Below, piece by piece: positions 6,882-14,831 of a stretch of DNA of 16,831 nucleotides. Within the stretch, counting starts at the first letter, position 1. Every line of letters begins with the position of its first letter. Under the pieces are notes generated by a model that made no database searches, was not told the origin of the DNA, and saw nothing but the letters and a program-made list of their open reading frames with translations. The position numbers were made by a program, and so were the translations under genes. This stretch comes from an uncultured Prevotellaceae bacterium (lineage in GTDB: Bacteria; Bacteroidota; Bacteroidia; Bacteroidales; Bacteroidaceae). Location: contig CALEPV010000065.1 of assembly GCA_937910905.1 (NCBI GenBank), positions 1-16,831 on the forward strand. The letters are read 5' to 3'.

Positions 6882-9497
6882 ATGGCAGATATCACCCCGA
6901 TGATGAAGCAGTTCTACGACCTGAAGGCAAAGCATCCCGATGCGTTGCTGCTGTTTAGGTGCGGCGACTTCTATGAGACCTACGACAGCGATGCAGTCGT
7001 GGCTGCCGAGATACTGGGCATCACCCTGACGAAGCGCAACAATGGCAAGCAGGGTGAGGCTACGGCTATGGCGGGATTCCCCTACCATGCACTCGACACC
7101 TATCTGCCTCGGCTGGTCAGGGCCGGTAAGCGTGTGGCCATATGCGACCAGCTGGAGGACCCCAAGCTGACGAAGAAGCTGGTGAAGCGCGGCATCACCG
7201 AGCTGGTGACACCAGGCGTGGCTATGACCGATGCTGTGCTGAACCACCGCGAGAACAACTTCCTGGCAGCCATCGACCTGCACACCGATGAGCAGCACAT
7301 CGGAGTGAGCTTCCTGGATATCAGCACCGGCGAGTGGCTGGTGGCCGAGGGTAATGCCGACCAGGTGGACAAGCTGCTGTCCAACTTCGCACCCAAGGAG
7401 GTGCTGTTCGAGCGCGGCATGAAGTCGCGCTTCGAGGGCATGTTCGGCAGCAAGTACATAACATTCGAGCTGGACGACTGGGTGTTCACCACACAGACGG
7501 CCAACGACAAGCTGCTGACGCACTTCGCCGTGCGCAACCTCAAGGGCTACGGCATAGAACACCTGAAGTCGGGCATCATAGCGGCCGGAGCCATATTGCA
7601 CTATCTGGCCATGACGCAGCACACACAGCTGCAGCACATCACCAGCATACGTCGCATCGAGGAAAGCCGGTACGTGAGACTGGACAAGTTCACCGTGCGT
7701 GCCCTGGAGCTGGTGCAGCCCATGAACGATGGAGGCATGTCGCTGCTGTCGGTGCTGGACCGTACGGCCACGCCGATGGGTGCGCGTATGCTGCGCCGCT
7801 GGATGCTGTTCCCGCTGCTCGACTGCAAGGCCATCAACCAGCGTCTGGACGTAGTGGACCATCTGCACGGCGATGCCGACCTGCGCGAGCGGCTGCTGCG
7901 CGAGTTGCGGCTGATAGGCGACCTGGAACGCATCACGGGCAAGGTAGCTGTGGGGCGTGTCACACCGCGCGACATGGTGCAGCTGCGAGTGGCGCTGCAA
8001 GCGGTGTTGCACATCAAGAGCACGCTGCTGCTGACCGAGGATGCCACGTTGCGGCAGGCGGGCAAGAGGCTCAGAGAGTGCACAGCGCTGCACGACCGCA
8101 TCAGCCACGACCTGCAGTCCGACCCTCCGCTGCTCGTGCAGAAAGGCAATGTGATAGCCGCCGGCGTGAGTGCCGAGCTCGACGAGCTTCGACAGATAGC
8201 GCACAACGGCAAGGGCTACCTGCTGGAGCTGCAGCGGCGCGAAGCTGAGGCCACAGGCATACAGAGCCTTAAGGTGGCCTACAACAATGTGTTCGGCTAC
8301 TACCTTGAGGTGCGCAACACCTATCGCGACCGCGTGCCAGCCACATGGGTCAGAAAGCAGACGCTGGTGGGAGCCGAGCGCTACATCACCGACGAGTTGA
8401 AACAGTACGAGGAGAAGATACTGGGTGCCGAGGACCGCATACTGAGCCTTGAGGCACACCTGTTCCAAGAGCTCGTCACAGCAGCCACCGACTACCTGCC
8501 CGACCTGCAGTGCGATGCCCAGCTGCTGGCACAGCTCGACTGCCTGCTATCTTTCGCCGTAGCGGCTGTGGAGCACAACTATGTCCGTCCGACAGTGGAC
8601 GACAGCACAGAGCTGGAGATACACCAGGGCCGTCACCCTGTGATAGAGAGCCAGATGCCTATAGGCGAGCGCTATGTGCCCAACGATGTGCGCATAGACA
8701 CTGAGCAGGAGCAGATACTGATAATCACCGGTCCCAACATGGCTGGTAAGAGTGCGCTGCTGCGCCAGACGGCGCTCATCACGCTGATGGCACAGATGGG
8801 GTGTTTCGTGCCGGCACAGCGGGCACACATAGGATATGTGGACAAGGTGTTCACACGCGTGGGTGCATCGGACAATATCAGTCTGGGTGAGAGTACATTC
8901 ATGGTGGAGATGAACGAGGCGGCCAACATACTGAACAATCTGTCGAAGCGCTCGCTGGTGCTCTTCGACGAGCTGGGACGAGGCACATCGACCTACGACG
9001 GCATCAGCATAGCGTGGGCCATTGTGGAGTACATCCACCAGAACCCCACGGCACATGCCCGCACTCTCTTCGCCACACACTACCATGAGCTGAACGAGAT
9101 GGCACAGCACTTCGACCGCATACGCAACTACAATGTGTCGGTACGCGAAGTGCGGGGCAAGATCATCTTCGTGCGCAAGCTGGAGCCAGGCGGCTCGGAG
9201 CATTCCTTCGGCATACATGTGGCACGCCTAGCCGGTATGCCCAAGGACATCGTGCGGCGCGCCGAGGTGATACTCAAGCAGCTCGAAGCCAGCGCCGACC
9301 GCGAGGGGCTGGGTCGCGGCAACACCATAGGCAACCTGCCCACGACGGAGCAGATGCAGATGTCGTTCTTCCAGCTCGACGACCCTGTGTTGAAGCAGGT
9401 GCGCGATGAGATACTGGGCCTCGACATAAACAACCTCACACCTATGCAGGCCCTACAGAAGCTCGACAATATCAAGAGCATCATCACAGGCCGCTGA
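6882..9497 (+). CDS. mutS: DNA mismatch repair protein MutS
   Basis: MutS recognises mismatches and small insertion/deletion loops and recruits MutL. The protein is 871 residues, close to the usual 850-880. The mismatch-wedging motif is Phe30-Tyr31-Glu32 in GDFYETY. The ATPase has Walker A GPNMAGKS at 617-624 and Walker B LFDELGRGTST with Asp696-Glu697. The signature region SLGESTFMVEMNEA and the ATHYHEL motif are intact. QMSFF at 826-830 near the C-terminus fits a beta-clamp binding motif. The start is the first ATG after the promoter and gives a canonical N-terminus. It is monocistronic or weakly linked to argS, which has its own promoter. No defects are visible. Confidence 0.97.
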   Translation: MADITPMMKQFYDLKAKHPDALLLFRCGDFYETYDSDAVVAAEILGITLTKRNNGKQGEATAMAGFPYHALDTYLPRLVRAGKRVAICDQLEDPKLTKKLVKRGITELVTPGVAMTDAVLNHRENNFLAAIDLHTDEQHIGVSFLDISTGEWLVAEGNADQVDKLLSNFAPKEVLFERGMKSRFEGMFGSKYITFELDDWVFTTQTANDKLLTHFAVRNLKGYGIEHLKSGIIAAGAILHYLAMTQHTQLQHITSIRRIEESRYVRLDKFTVRALELVQPMNDGGMSLLSVLDRTATPMGARMLRRWMLFPLLDCKAINQRLDVVDHLHGDADLRERLLRELRLIGDLERITGKVAVGRVTPRDMVQLRVALQAVLHIKSTLLLTEDATLRQAGKRLRECTALHDRISHDLQSDPPLLVQKGNVIAAGVSAELDELRQIAHNGKGYLLELQRREAEATGIQSLKVAYNNVFGYYLEVRNTYRDRVPATWVRKQTLVGAERYITDELKQYEEKILGAEDRILSLEAHLFQELVTAATDYLPDLQCDAQLLAQLDCLLSFAVAAVEHNYVRPTVDDSTELEIHQGRHPVIESQMPIGERYVPNDVRIDTEQEQILIITGPNMAGKSALLRQTALITLMAQMGCFVPAQRAHIGYVDKVFTRVGASDNISLGESTFMVEMNEAANILNNLSKRSLVLFDELGRGTSTYDGISIAWAIVEYIHQNPTAHARTLFATHYHELNEMAQHFDRIRNYNVSVREVRGKIIFVRKLEPGGSEHSFGIHVARLAGMPKDIVRRAEVILKQLEASADREGLGRGNTIGNLPTTEQMQMSFFQLDDPVLKQVRDEILGLDINNLTPMQALQKLDNIKSIITGR

Positions 9498-9520
9498 GTG
9501 CCACTCTCTTGCGCAATAAA

Positions 9521-9551
9521 TTGTCTGTGTTGCAAAGATGGCGTACCTTTG
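9521..9551 (+). promoter_or_regulatory. Promoter for argS and downstream genes
   Basis: TTG at 9521-9523, 20 bp, then TACCTTTG at 9544-9551 match the Bacteroidetes consensus. The -7 region is identical to that of mutS over GCGTACCTTTGCA. The leader would be roughly 27 nt before the ATG at 9585. I see no equally good promoter before rnh, sufC, sufD, ybeY or wbqC, so this may serve the whole run. Confidence 0.72.
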
Positions 9552-9584
9552 CAGCCAGAATAACACGTTATATATAGAAACACA

Positions 9585-11411
9585 ATGCAGATTGAACAAC
9601 GTTTGACGGAGGCTGTCATCGCAGCCATCAAGGCACTGTACGGTGCCGAGGTCACGCAGCAGCAGGTGCAGCTGAGCACAACGAAGAAGGAGTTTGAGGG
9701 ACACCTGACACTTGTGGTGTTCCCCTTCCTAAAGATAAGCAAGAAGAAGCCGGAGCAGACGGCCGAGGAGATAGGCATATACCTCGTGGAGCAACTGCCC
9801 GAGGTGGTGTCGAAGTACAACGTCATCAAGGGTTTCCTGAACCTCACCATAGCCGACCAGTGCTGGCTACAGCTCCTGGCCGACATCAATGCCGACGAGA
9901 ACTACGGCCTCAAGCCGGTTACAGAAGAATCGCCGCTGGTGATGATTGAGTACTCCAGCCCCAACACCAACAAGCCCCTGCACCTGGGCCACGTGCGCAA
10001 CAACCTGCTGGGTTGGGCGCTGTCGCGGGTGATGGAGGCCAATGGCAACCGTGTGGTACGTACCAACATAGTGAACGACCGAGGCATACACATCTGCAAG
10101 TCCATGCTGGCATGGCTCAAGTGGGGCAACGGCGAGACACCAGAGTCGAGCGGCAAGAAGGGCGACCACCTGATAGGCGACTACTACGTGGCATTCGACA
10201 AGCACTACCGCGAGGAGGTAAGTCAGCTGAAGGAACAGCTTGTGCTCAGCGGTTTGTCCGCAGAGGAAGCCGAGGAGAAGGCCAAGCAGGAGGCTCCGCT
10301 CATCAAGGAGGCACACGACATGCTCGTCAGGTGGGAGCAGGGTGACAAGGAAGTGCGTGCCCTCTGGCAGCGCATGAACGAGTGGGTATATGCCGGCTTC
10401 GACGAGACCTACAAGGCACTGGGCGTGGGCTTCGACAAGATATACTATGAGAGCCAGACCTACCTCGAAGGCAAAAGCAAGGTGATGGAGGGCCTGGACA
10501 AGGGGCTGTTCTACCGCCGCGCCGACGGCAGCGTGTGGGCCGACCTCACCGCTGAGGGCCTGGATGAGAAGCTGCTGCTCCGTGCCGACGGCACCAGCGT
10601 CTACATGACTCAGGACATAGGCACAGCCAAGCTGCGCTACGAGGACTATCCGATAGACAAGATGATATACGTGGTGGGCAATGAGCAGAACTACCACTTC
10701 CAGGTGCTTAGCATACTGCTCGACAAGCTGGGCTTCAAGTGGGGCAAGGACCTCGTGCACTTCTCCTACGGCATGGTGGAGCTGCCCAACGGCAAGATGA
10801 AGAGCCGCGAGGGCACAGTGGTTGATGCCGACGACCTCATAGCCACAATGATTGCCGATGCGCGCGAGATGAGCAAGGACAAGACGGCTAAGCTCACCAA
10901 CCTCACCGAGCCGGAGGCCGCCGAGATAGCCCGCATCGTGGGCCTTGGTGCACTGAAGTACTTCATCCTCAAGGTTGATGCACGCAAGAACATGCTCTTC
11001 AACCCCGAGGAGAGCATCGACTTCAACGGCAACACTGGTCCGTTCATCCAGTACACTTATGCACGTATCCGCAGCATACTGCGGAAGGCAACGGATAATG
11101 GGCAAGGGGACAATTGTCAAAGGTCAATTGCCAAAAGTCAATTAAACGACAAGGAAATCCAGCTCGTCCAGCGTCTTGCCGCCTTCGGCACTGCCGTGCG
11201 TCAGGCAGGCACCGACTACAATGTGAGCGTCATAGCCAACTACTGCTACGACCTGGCCAAGGACTACAACACCTTCTACCACGACTTCCCAATCCTGCGC
11301 GAGGAGAACGAGGCTCTGCGCAACATGCGCCTCATGCTCAGTGCCGCCGTAGCCAAGGTCATCAAGCTCGGCATGGGATTGCTCGGTATTGAGGTGCCGG
11401 AGAGGATGTAA
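9585..11411 (+). CDS. argS: Arginyl-tRNA synthetase
   Basis: Class I aminoacyl-tRNA synthetase that charges tRNA-Arg. At 608 residues it matches Bacteroidetes ArgS (about 597). The N-terminal Add1 domain precedes the HIGH motif HLGH (133-136) in SSPNTNKPLHLGH. The KMSKS equivalent is KMKSR (404-408), followed by EGTVVDADDL. The DALR anticodon-binding domain ends in the typical GIEVPERM. Oddity: residues about 503-520, linking the catalytic part (YTYARIRSILRKA) to the anticodon domain, are encoded by an AT-rich heptad repeat (11109-11143). The frame is intact and core motifs are untouched, so the enzyme should work. The next gene begins 4 bp after the stop. Confidence 0.97.
   Translation: MQIEQRLTEAVIAAIKALYGAEVTQQQVQLSTTKKEFEGHLTLVVFPFLKISKKKPEQTAEEIGIYLVEQLPEVVSKYNVIKGFLNLTIADQCWLQLLADINADENYGLKPVTEESPLVMIEYSSPNTNKPLHLGHVRNNLLGWALSRVMEANGNRVVRTNIVNDRGIHICKSMLAWLKWGNGETPESSGKKGDHLIGDYYVAFDKHYREEVSQLKEQLVLSGLSAEEAEEKAKQEAPLIKEAHDMLVRWEQGDKEVRALWQRMNEWVYAGFDETYKALGVGFDKIYYESQTYLEGKSKVMEGLDKGLFYRRADGSVWADLTAEGLDEKLLLRADGTSVYMTQDIGTAKLRYEDYPIDKMIYVVGNEQNYHFQVLSILLDKLGFKWGKDLVHFSYGMVELPNGKMKSREGTVVDADDLIATMIADAREMSKDKTAKLTNLTEPEAAEIARIVGLGALKYFILKVDARKNMLFNPEESIDFNGNTGPFIQYTYARIRSILRKATDNGQGDNCQRSIAKSQLNDKEIQLVQRLAAFGTAVRQAGTDYNVSVIANYCYDLAKDYNTFYHDFPILREENEALRNMRLMLSAAVAKVIKLGMGLLGIEVPERM
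11109..11143. repeat. In-frame heptad repeat inside argS
   Basis: Five consecutive 7-bp units occupy 11109-11143: GACAATT, GTCAAAG, GTCAATT, GCCAAAA, GTCAATT. The preceding bases (GCAAGGG at 11102-11108) look like a decayed unit. It encodes residues around 508-520 (DNCQRSIAKSQ), in the linker before the anticodon-binding domain. Such peptide styles (NCQLSI-like) are familiar from translated Bacteroidales intergenic repeats, which suggests that the repeat entered a variable linker without breaking the frame. Confidence 0.75.
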
Positions 11412-11415
11412 GGTT

Positions 11416-11820
11416 ATGAAGTTTAGGGAGGCTCTTTGCGTAGATGCTGCATGTAGTGGCAATCCAGGCCCGATGGAGTACCGTGGGGTGCATCTGCCGT
11501 CGGGCAAGGAGGTGTTTCACTTCGGTCCTGTGCACGGCACGAACAATATAGGCGAATTCCTGGCCATAGTGCATGCGCTGGCGCTGCTCAAGCAGAAGGG
11601 GCTGTCGATGCCTGTGTATAGCGACAGCCGCACAGCACTCATCTGGGTGCAGAAGAAGAAGTGCAAGACCACGCTTGTCCGCACCCCGCAGACCGAACCG
11701 CTGTTCCAGCTCATAGCCCGCGCTGAGAAGTGGCTGCGCGAGAACGCCATCACCGTGCCGCTGCTGAAGTGGGAGACAGAGCTGTGGGGCGAAGTGCCTG
11801 CTGACTTCGGGCGGAAATGA
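11416..11820 (+). CDS. RNase H-like protein (ribonuclease HI family)
   Basis: A compact 134-residue RNase H fold protein, expected to cut RNA in RNA-DNA hybrids. The acidic residues are placed as in the family: Asp10 (CVDAACSGNPGP), Glu47 (TNNIGEFLAI), Asp70 (YSDSRTAL) and a C-terminal Asp130 (WGEVPADFGRK). E. coli RNase HI has 155 residues; the shorter form lacking much of the basic handle is common in Bacteroidetes. I took the ATG at 11416, 4 bp after the argS stop, because it gives a compact N-terminus before the first catalytic strand; the earlier GTG/ATG options overlap argS. It is co-transcribed with argS. Biochemical activity is inferred only from the motifs. Confidence 0.85.
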   Translation: MKFREALCVDAACSGNPGPMEYRGVHLPSGKEVFHFGPVHGTNNIGEFLAIVHALALLKQKGLSMPVYSDSRTALIWVQKKKCKTTLVRTPQTEPLFQLIARAEKWLRENAITVPLLKWETELWGEVPADFGRK

Positions 11821-11865
11821 CAAGCAGATAACACATGTCTCAGATCAACATTAATTAAAGGATAG

Positions 11866-12603
11866 ATGTTAGAGATACACAACCTGCACGCCACTGTGGG
11901 CGACAAGGAGATACTTAAAGGCATTGACCTGACCATCAACGATGGCGAGATACATGCCCTGATGGGGCAGAATGGTGCGGGCAAGAGCACACTGAGCAAC
12001 GTGCTGGTGGGAAATCCGGCATACACCGTGACAGAGGGCACCGTAACGTTCAACGGTCGTGACCTGCTGGCCATGAAGCCTGAGGAGCGCGCCCGCGAAG
12101 GGGTGTTCCTGTCGTTCCAGCAGCCTGTGGAGATACCGGGCGTGTCGATGATGAACTTCCTCAAGGTTGCTGTAGCCGCACGTCGTGAGCATCTGGGGCT
12201 TGAGCCTATGAAGGGCAACGAGTTCCTGCAGATGGTGCGTGAGCGCCGCAAGCTGGTGGAGCTGGACAGCAAGCTCACCAACCGGTCCGTCAACGAGGGC
12301 TTCAGCGGCGGCGAGCGCAAGCGTAACGAGATATTCCAGATGGCGGTGCTTGAACCTACGTTCTGCATTCTCGACGAGACCGACTCAGGGCTCGATGTCG
12401 ATGCTCTGCGCATCGTGGCCGAGGGCTTCAACAAGCTGCGCAAGCCAGAGACATCAGCTATGGTCATCACCCACTACCAGCGTCTGCTCGACTATATCCG
12501 TCCCGACGTGGTGCATGTGCTGCGTCAGGGCCACATAGTCAAGACTGGCGGGCCACAGCTGGCTGCGGAAATCGAGAACCGAGGATTTGACTGGATTGAA
12601 TAG
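11866..12603 (+). CDS. sufC: Fe-S cluster assembly ATPase SufC
   Basis: ABC-type ATPase of the SufBCD Fe-S scaffold; cytoplasmic, not a transporter. The 245-residue length is typical. Walker A is GQNGAGKS (34-41), the Q-loop region is FLSFQQPVEIPG (81-92), the signature is FSGGERKRNE (146-155), Walker B is CILDET (167-172) and the switch His203 lies in ITHYQR. The SufC-specific signature and D-loop (SGLDVDAL) support this over generic ABC ATPases. AAAGGA a few bases before the ATG may serve as a ribosome binding site. sufD follows after 40 bp. sufB, which normally precedes sufC in this phylum, is absent; the RNase H gene lies 45 bp upstream instead. Confidence 0.96.
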   Translation: MLEIHNLHATVGDKEILKGIDLTINDGEIHALMGQNGAGKSTLSNVLVGNPAYTVTEGTVTFNGRDLLAMKPEERAREGVFLSFQQPVEIPGVSMMNFLKVAVAARREHLGLEPMKGNEFLQMVRERRKLVELDSKLTNRSVNEGFSGGERKRNEIFQMAVLEPTFCILDETDSGLDVDALRIVAEGFNKLRKPETSAMVITHYQRLLDYIRPDVVHVLRQGHIVKTGGPQLAAEIENRGFDWIE

Positions 12604-12643
12604 AGGGAGTGGTCGCCTTTCAAGAAGAGCTATCTTTAGATAA

Positions 12644-14092
12644 ATGAATAACGAGAATACAATCAGTCAAACGCATACTGCTCCCCCCCTCAAAGGGAGG
12701 GCAGGCGGTGGGTCTGCCTGTGCGGGGGCTGCTGCTACCCAATACCTTGACATCTTTGACTCCAACCGTGCGTTGCTCTGTGCTGATGGCTTAGAGCCAA
12801 TGAACGCTCACCGCGATGCGGCACGCGAGGCATTGGCACATGGAGGGTTTCCATCCAAGAAGGTGGAGCGCTACCGCTACACTGACGTCGAGGCAGCCTT
12901 TGCGCCCAACTACGGCGTGAACCTCAGCCGCCTGAAGTTTGGCATCAATGCGCGCGACCTGTTCCGCTGCAACGTGCCAGGGCTGTCAACATCCATGTAC
13001 TTCATGGAGAACGACCGCTTCCGCAGCGACCTACAGCCCAGAACACAACTGCCCGAAGGCGTGCTGGTGATGAGCCTGGCCGATGCCTGCACCACGTATC
13101 GCGAGCTGGTGGAGCAGCACTACGCTCAGTTGGCCATAGTGGGCGATGATGCCATAGTGGCACTGAACACCATGCTCTGCCAGAACGGACTTTTTATATA
13201 CGTGCCTGCCGGAGTGCAGATGGTCAAACCAGTTCAGGTCATCAACGTGCTACGCTCCACCGTTCCGCTGATGATGAACCGCCGCGTGCTCATCATAGCT
13301 GAGGCTGGAGCCAAGGCACAGCTGCTCTTCTGCGACCACGCGCAGGACGACATCGACTTCCTGGCCACGCAGGTGACCGAGGTCTATGTGGGCGTCGGAG
13401 CGCAGGTGGAGATTTATGAGCTGGAGGAAACACACGCCAAGAGTCACCGCTTCGCCCACCTGCAAGGTGATGTGGCAGAGGGAGGCACGCTGTCGCACTA
13501 CGCCGTCACTCTCACCTGCGGCGAGACGCGCAACCAGACCGATGTTCGCCTCTCTGCACCTCACGCTACAGCTAACCTCTACGGTTGCGCCATTGCCGAC
13601 GCGCAGCAGCACATAGAGAACAACACTCTCATTGTCCATCATGCTTCCGAATGCGAGAGTAAGGAGCTGTACAAGTACGTGGTTGACGACCAGTCGGTGG
13701 GCGCGTTTGCAGGACGTATACTCGTGGAGAAAGGAGCGCAGCAGACGGTCTCGAATGAGACCAATGCCAATCTCGTCTGCACCCGCGAGGCGCGTATGTA
13801 CACCCAGCCCATGCTGGAGATATATGCTGACGACGTGCAGTGCTCTCACGGCTCCACCGTAGGTCAGCTCAATGATGATGCCCTCTTCTACATGCGCCAG
13901 CGTGGTATCAGCGAGGACGATGCCCGACGACTGCTGAAGCAGGCCTTTGCCACAGAGGTTATCAACCACATTACCCTTGAAGCCCTGCGCGACCGCCTGC
14001 ACCACCTCGTGGACAAGCGCTTCCGCGGCGAGCTGGGCAACTGCCAGCACTGTATTGCCCCCCTCCCCACCTCCCACAAAATTGTCAAATAA
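12644..14092 (+). CDS. sufD: Fe-S cluster assembly protein SufD
   Basis: SufD partners SufB and SufC in building Fe-S clusters. The 482-residue protein has the SufBD beta-helix core. I assign SufD rather than SufB from the N-terminal helix region (GFPSKKVERYRYTDVEAAF) and the C-terminal YTQPMLEIYADDVQCSHGST, GQLNDDALFYMRQRGI and LLKQAFATEV. The region where conserved homology begins is near residue 30 (YLDIFDSNRALL). Residues about 8-28 come from a C/G-rich tract (APPLKGRAGGG), and the last residues (IAPLPTSHKIVK) from another such fragment, so both termini look repeat-derived. The ATG at 12644 is the first in frame; a later start cannot be excluded, but no other good Met precedes the conserved region. 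Confidence 0.93.
   Translation: MNNENTISQTHTAPPLKGRAGGGSACAGAAATQYLDIFDSNRALLCADGLEPMNAHRDAAREALAHGGFPSKKVERYRYTDVEAAFAPNYGVNLSRLKFGINARDLFRCNVPGLSTSMYFMENDRFRSDLQPRTQLPEGVLVMSLADACTTYRELVEQHYAQLAIVGDDAIVALNTMLCQNGLFIYVPAGVQMVKPVQVINVLRSTVPLMMNRRVLIIAEAGAKAQLLFCDHAQDDIDFLATQVTEVYVGVGAQVEIYELEETHAKSHRFAHLQGDVAEGGTLSHYAVTLTCGETRNQTDVRLSAPHATANLYGCAIADAQQHIENNTLIVHHASECESKELYKYVVDDQSVGAFAGRILVEKGAQQTVSNETNANLVCTREARMYTQPMLEIYADDVQCSHGSTVGQLNDDALFYMRQRGISEDDARRLLKQAFATEVINHITLEALRDRLHHLVDKRFRGELGNCQHCIAPLPTSHKIVK
12682..12715. repeat. C/G-rich repeat fragment at the sufD 5' end
   Basis: A run of seven C, then TCAAAGGGAGGG and GGCGGTGGG, is read in frame as APPLKGRAGGG near the SufD N-terminus. 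It resembles the dispersed Bacteroidetes repeats that pair CTCCC-type with GGGAGG-type segments. The assignment to that repeat class is from memory of its appearance and not a search. Confidence 0.45.
14058..14078. repeat. C-rich repeat fragment at the sufD 3' end
   Basis: The tract CCCCCCTCCCCACCTCCC immediately before the sufD stop encodes the terminal APLPTS. Its composition matches the fragment at the gene's 5' end. The following ACAAAATTGTCAAAT resembles the AT-rich repeat style seen in argS. Confidence 0.35.
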
Positions 14093-14096
14093 CCAC

Positions 14097-14831
14097 GTGA
14101 TAACATTCCAGAGCATCAATGTAGAGCTGCCGCAGATAGATCAGGAGCGTATCAGGCAGTGGATAGTCAGTGTAGCAGCCGGCTATGGCCGCGGTGTGGG
14201 CGACATCAACTACATCTTCACCGACGATGCCGAGATACTGCGCGTGAACCGCCAGTTCCTGCAGCACGACTACTATACTGACATCATCACCTTCGACTAT
14301 AGCGACACGCCGGCTCATCCACCCATCTCGGGCGACATCTTCATCAGCCTCGACACCGTGCGCAGCAATGCCGAGGGGCTGCAACAGCCCTACGAGAGCG
14401 AGCTACATCGCGTAATCATCCATGGTGTGCTGCACCTCTGCGGACAGAACGACAAGGGACCAGGCGAGCGCGAACAGATGGAAGCTGCCGAGGACCGTTC
14501 TCTCAGCATACTGTCTTCCACGGGTGGACAACTTGGGGCCATGCTATCACTCATATTTGCGCTGTGCATGTTTGTGGCCTGTACAGCCTCGCCCAGCTCC
14601 TCGCAGCCTGACGTCGACACCATCTTCACAGACACCTTCTCTACCGCAGCTGCCATACTGGAGCATGACGACATCTATGCACCTGTGGATACCGCCGTAG
14701 TCGACAGCCTGCTTATCGACAGCCTGCTTATCGACAGCCTGCTTGTGGACAGTACCGCTCAGCCCAGAGCTGTACTGACCTTCGACAGTATCCCCGCTGA
14801 CACATCCCTACGACTTGAAGAGCCAGAGTGA
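14097..14831 (+). CDS. ybeY: Endoribonuclease YbeY with lipoprotein-like C-terminal extension
   Basis: YbeY is a metal-dependent endoribonuclease needed for 16S rRNA 3'-end maturation and ribosome quality control. I use the GTG at 14097, 4 bp after the sufD stop, because translation then begins MITFQSINVELP as in Bacteroidetes YbeY; no in-frame ATG is suitably placed. Conserved stretches are YIFTDDAEILRVNRQFLQHD, TDIITFDY and the active-site HGVLHLCGQNDK (His109, His113; Asp119-Lys120 where many bacteria have a third His, a variant usual in this phylum). Normal YbeY is about 140-150 residues. Here the frame runs on without a stop to 244 residues, adding a hydrophobic segment with a lipobox-like FVAC and an acidic Asp/Ser-rich tail. 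Either a true fusion, a lost stop codon, or a second gene in the same frame starting at 14541. Confidence 0.88.
   Translation: MITFQSINVELPQIDQERIRQWIVSVAAGYGRGVGDINYIFTDDAEILRVNRQFLQHDYYTDIITFDYSDTPAHPPISGDIFISLDTVRSNAEGLQQPYESELHRVIIHGVLHLCGQNDKGPGEREQMEAAEDRSLSILSSTGGQLGAMLSLIFALCMFVACTASPSSSQPDVDTIFTDTFSTAAAILEHDDIYAPVDTAVVDSLLIDSLLIDSLLVDSTAQPRAVLTFDSIPADTSLRLEEPE
14541..14831 (+). other. Lipoprotein-like extension of ybeY, possibly a separate small CDS
   Basis: From the in-frame ATG at 14541 the product would have 96 residues: MLSLIFALCMFVAC followed by TASPSSSQ and an acidic tail. The hydrophobic stretch ending in FVAC resembles a lipoprotein signal with Cys14, and the tail resembles secreted Bacteroidetes proteins rich in Asp, Ser and Thr. 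Against independence, the n-region has no Lys or Arg and no stop separates it from ybeY. GGGG a few bases upstream is at best a weak ribosome binding site. The stop overlaps the wbqC-family start. I do not recognise the family. Confidence 0.5.
14700..14752. repeat. 15-bp tandem repeat encoding DSLLI
   Basis: Three 15-bp units (14700-14714, 14715-14729, 14730-14744) differ only in the first codon, and a partial fourth follows. Each encodes V/I-Asp-Ser-Leu-Leu. The near identity at the DNA level points to recent slippage. It lies in the acidic tail of the ybeY extension, where in-frame length changes would be tolerated. Confidence 0.85.

Noticed and set aside
6864..8468. Long minus-strand ORF (534 codons) opposite mutS.
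   Set aside because: It is antisense to an intact, fully motif-bearing mutS; its His/Gln/Val/Leu-rich product is typical of the mirror frame of GC-rich coding DNA.
9867..11120. Long minus-strand ORF (417 codons) opposite argS.
   Set aside because: Shadow of argS with the same low-complexity composition and no recognisable domain.
12604..12643. Promoter before sufD (TATCTTTA near 12628).
   Set aside because: The -7-like match lacks the final G, no TTG lies at the right distance, and the 40-bp gap fits an operon.
12644..14092. SufB as the identity of the SufBD-family gene.
   Set aside because: The C-terminal YTQPMLEIYADDVQCSHG and DDALFYMRQRGI signatures and the N-terminal GFPSKKVERYRYTDV favour SufD; length alone was ambiguous because the termini are extended.
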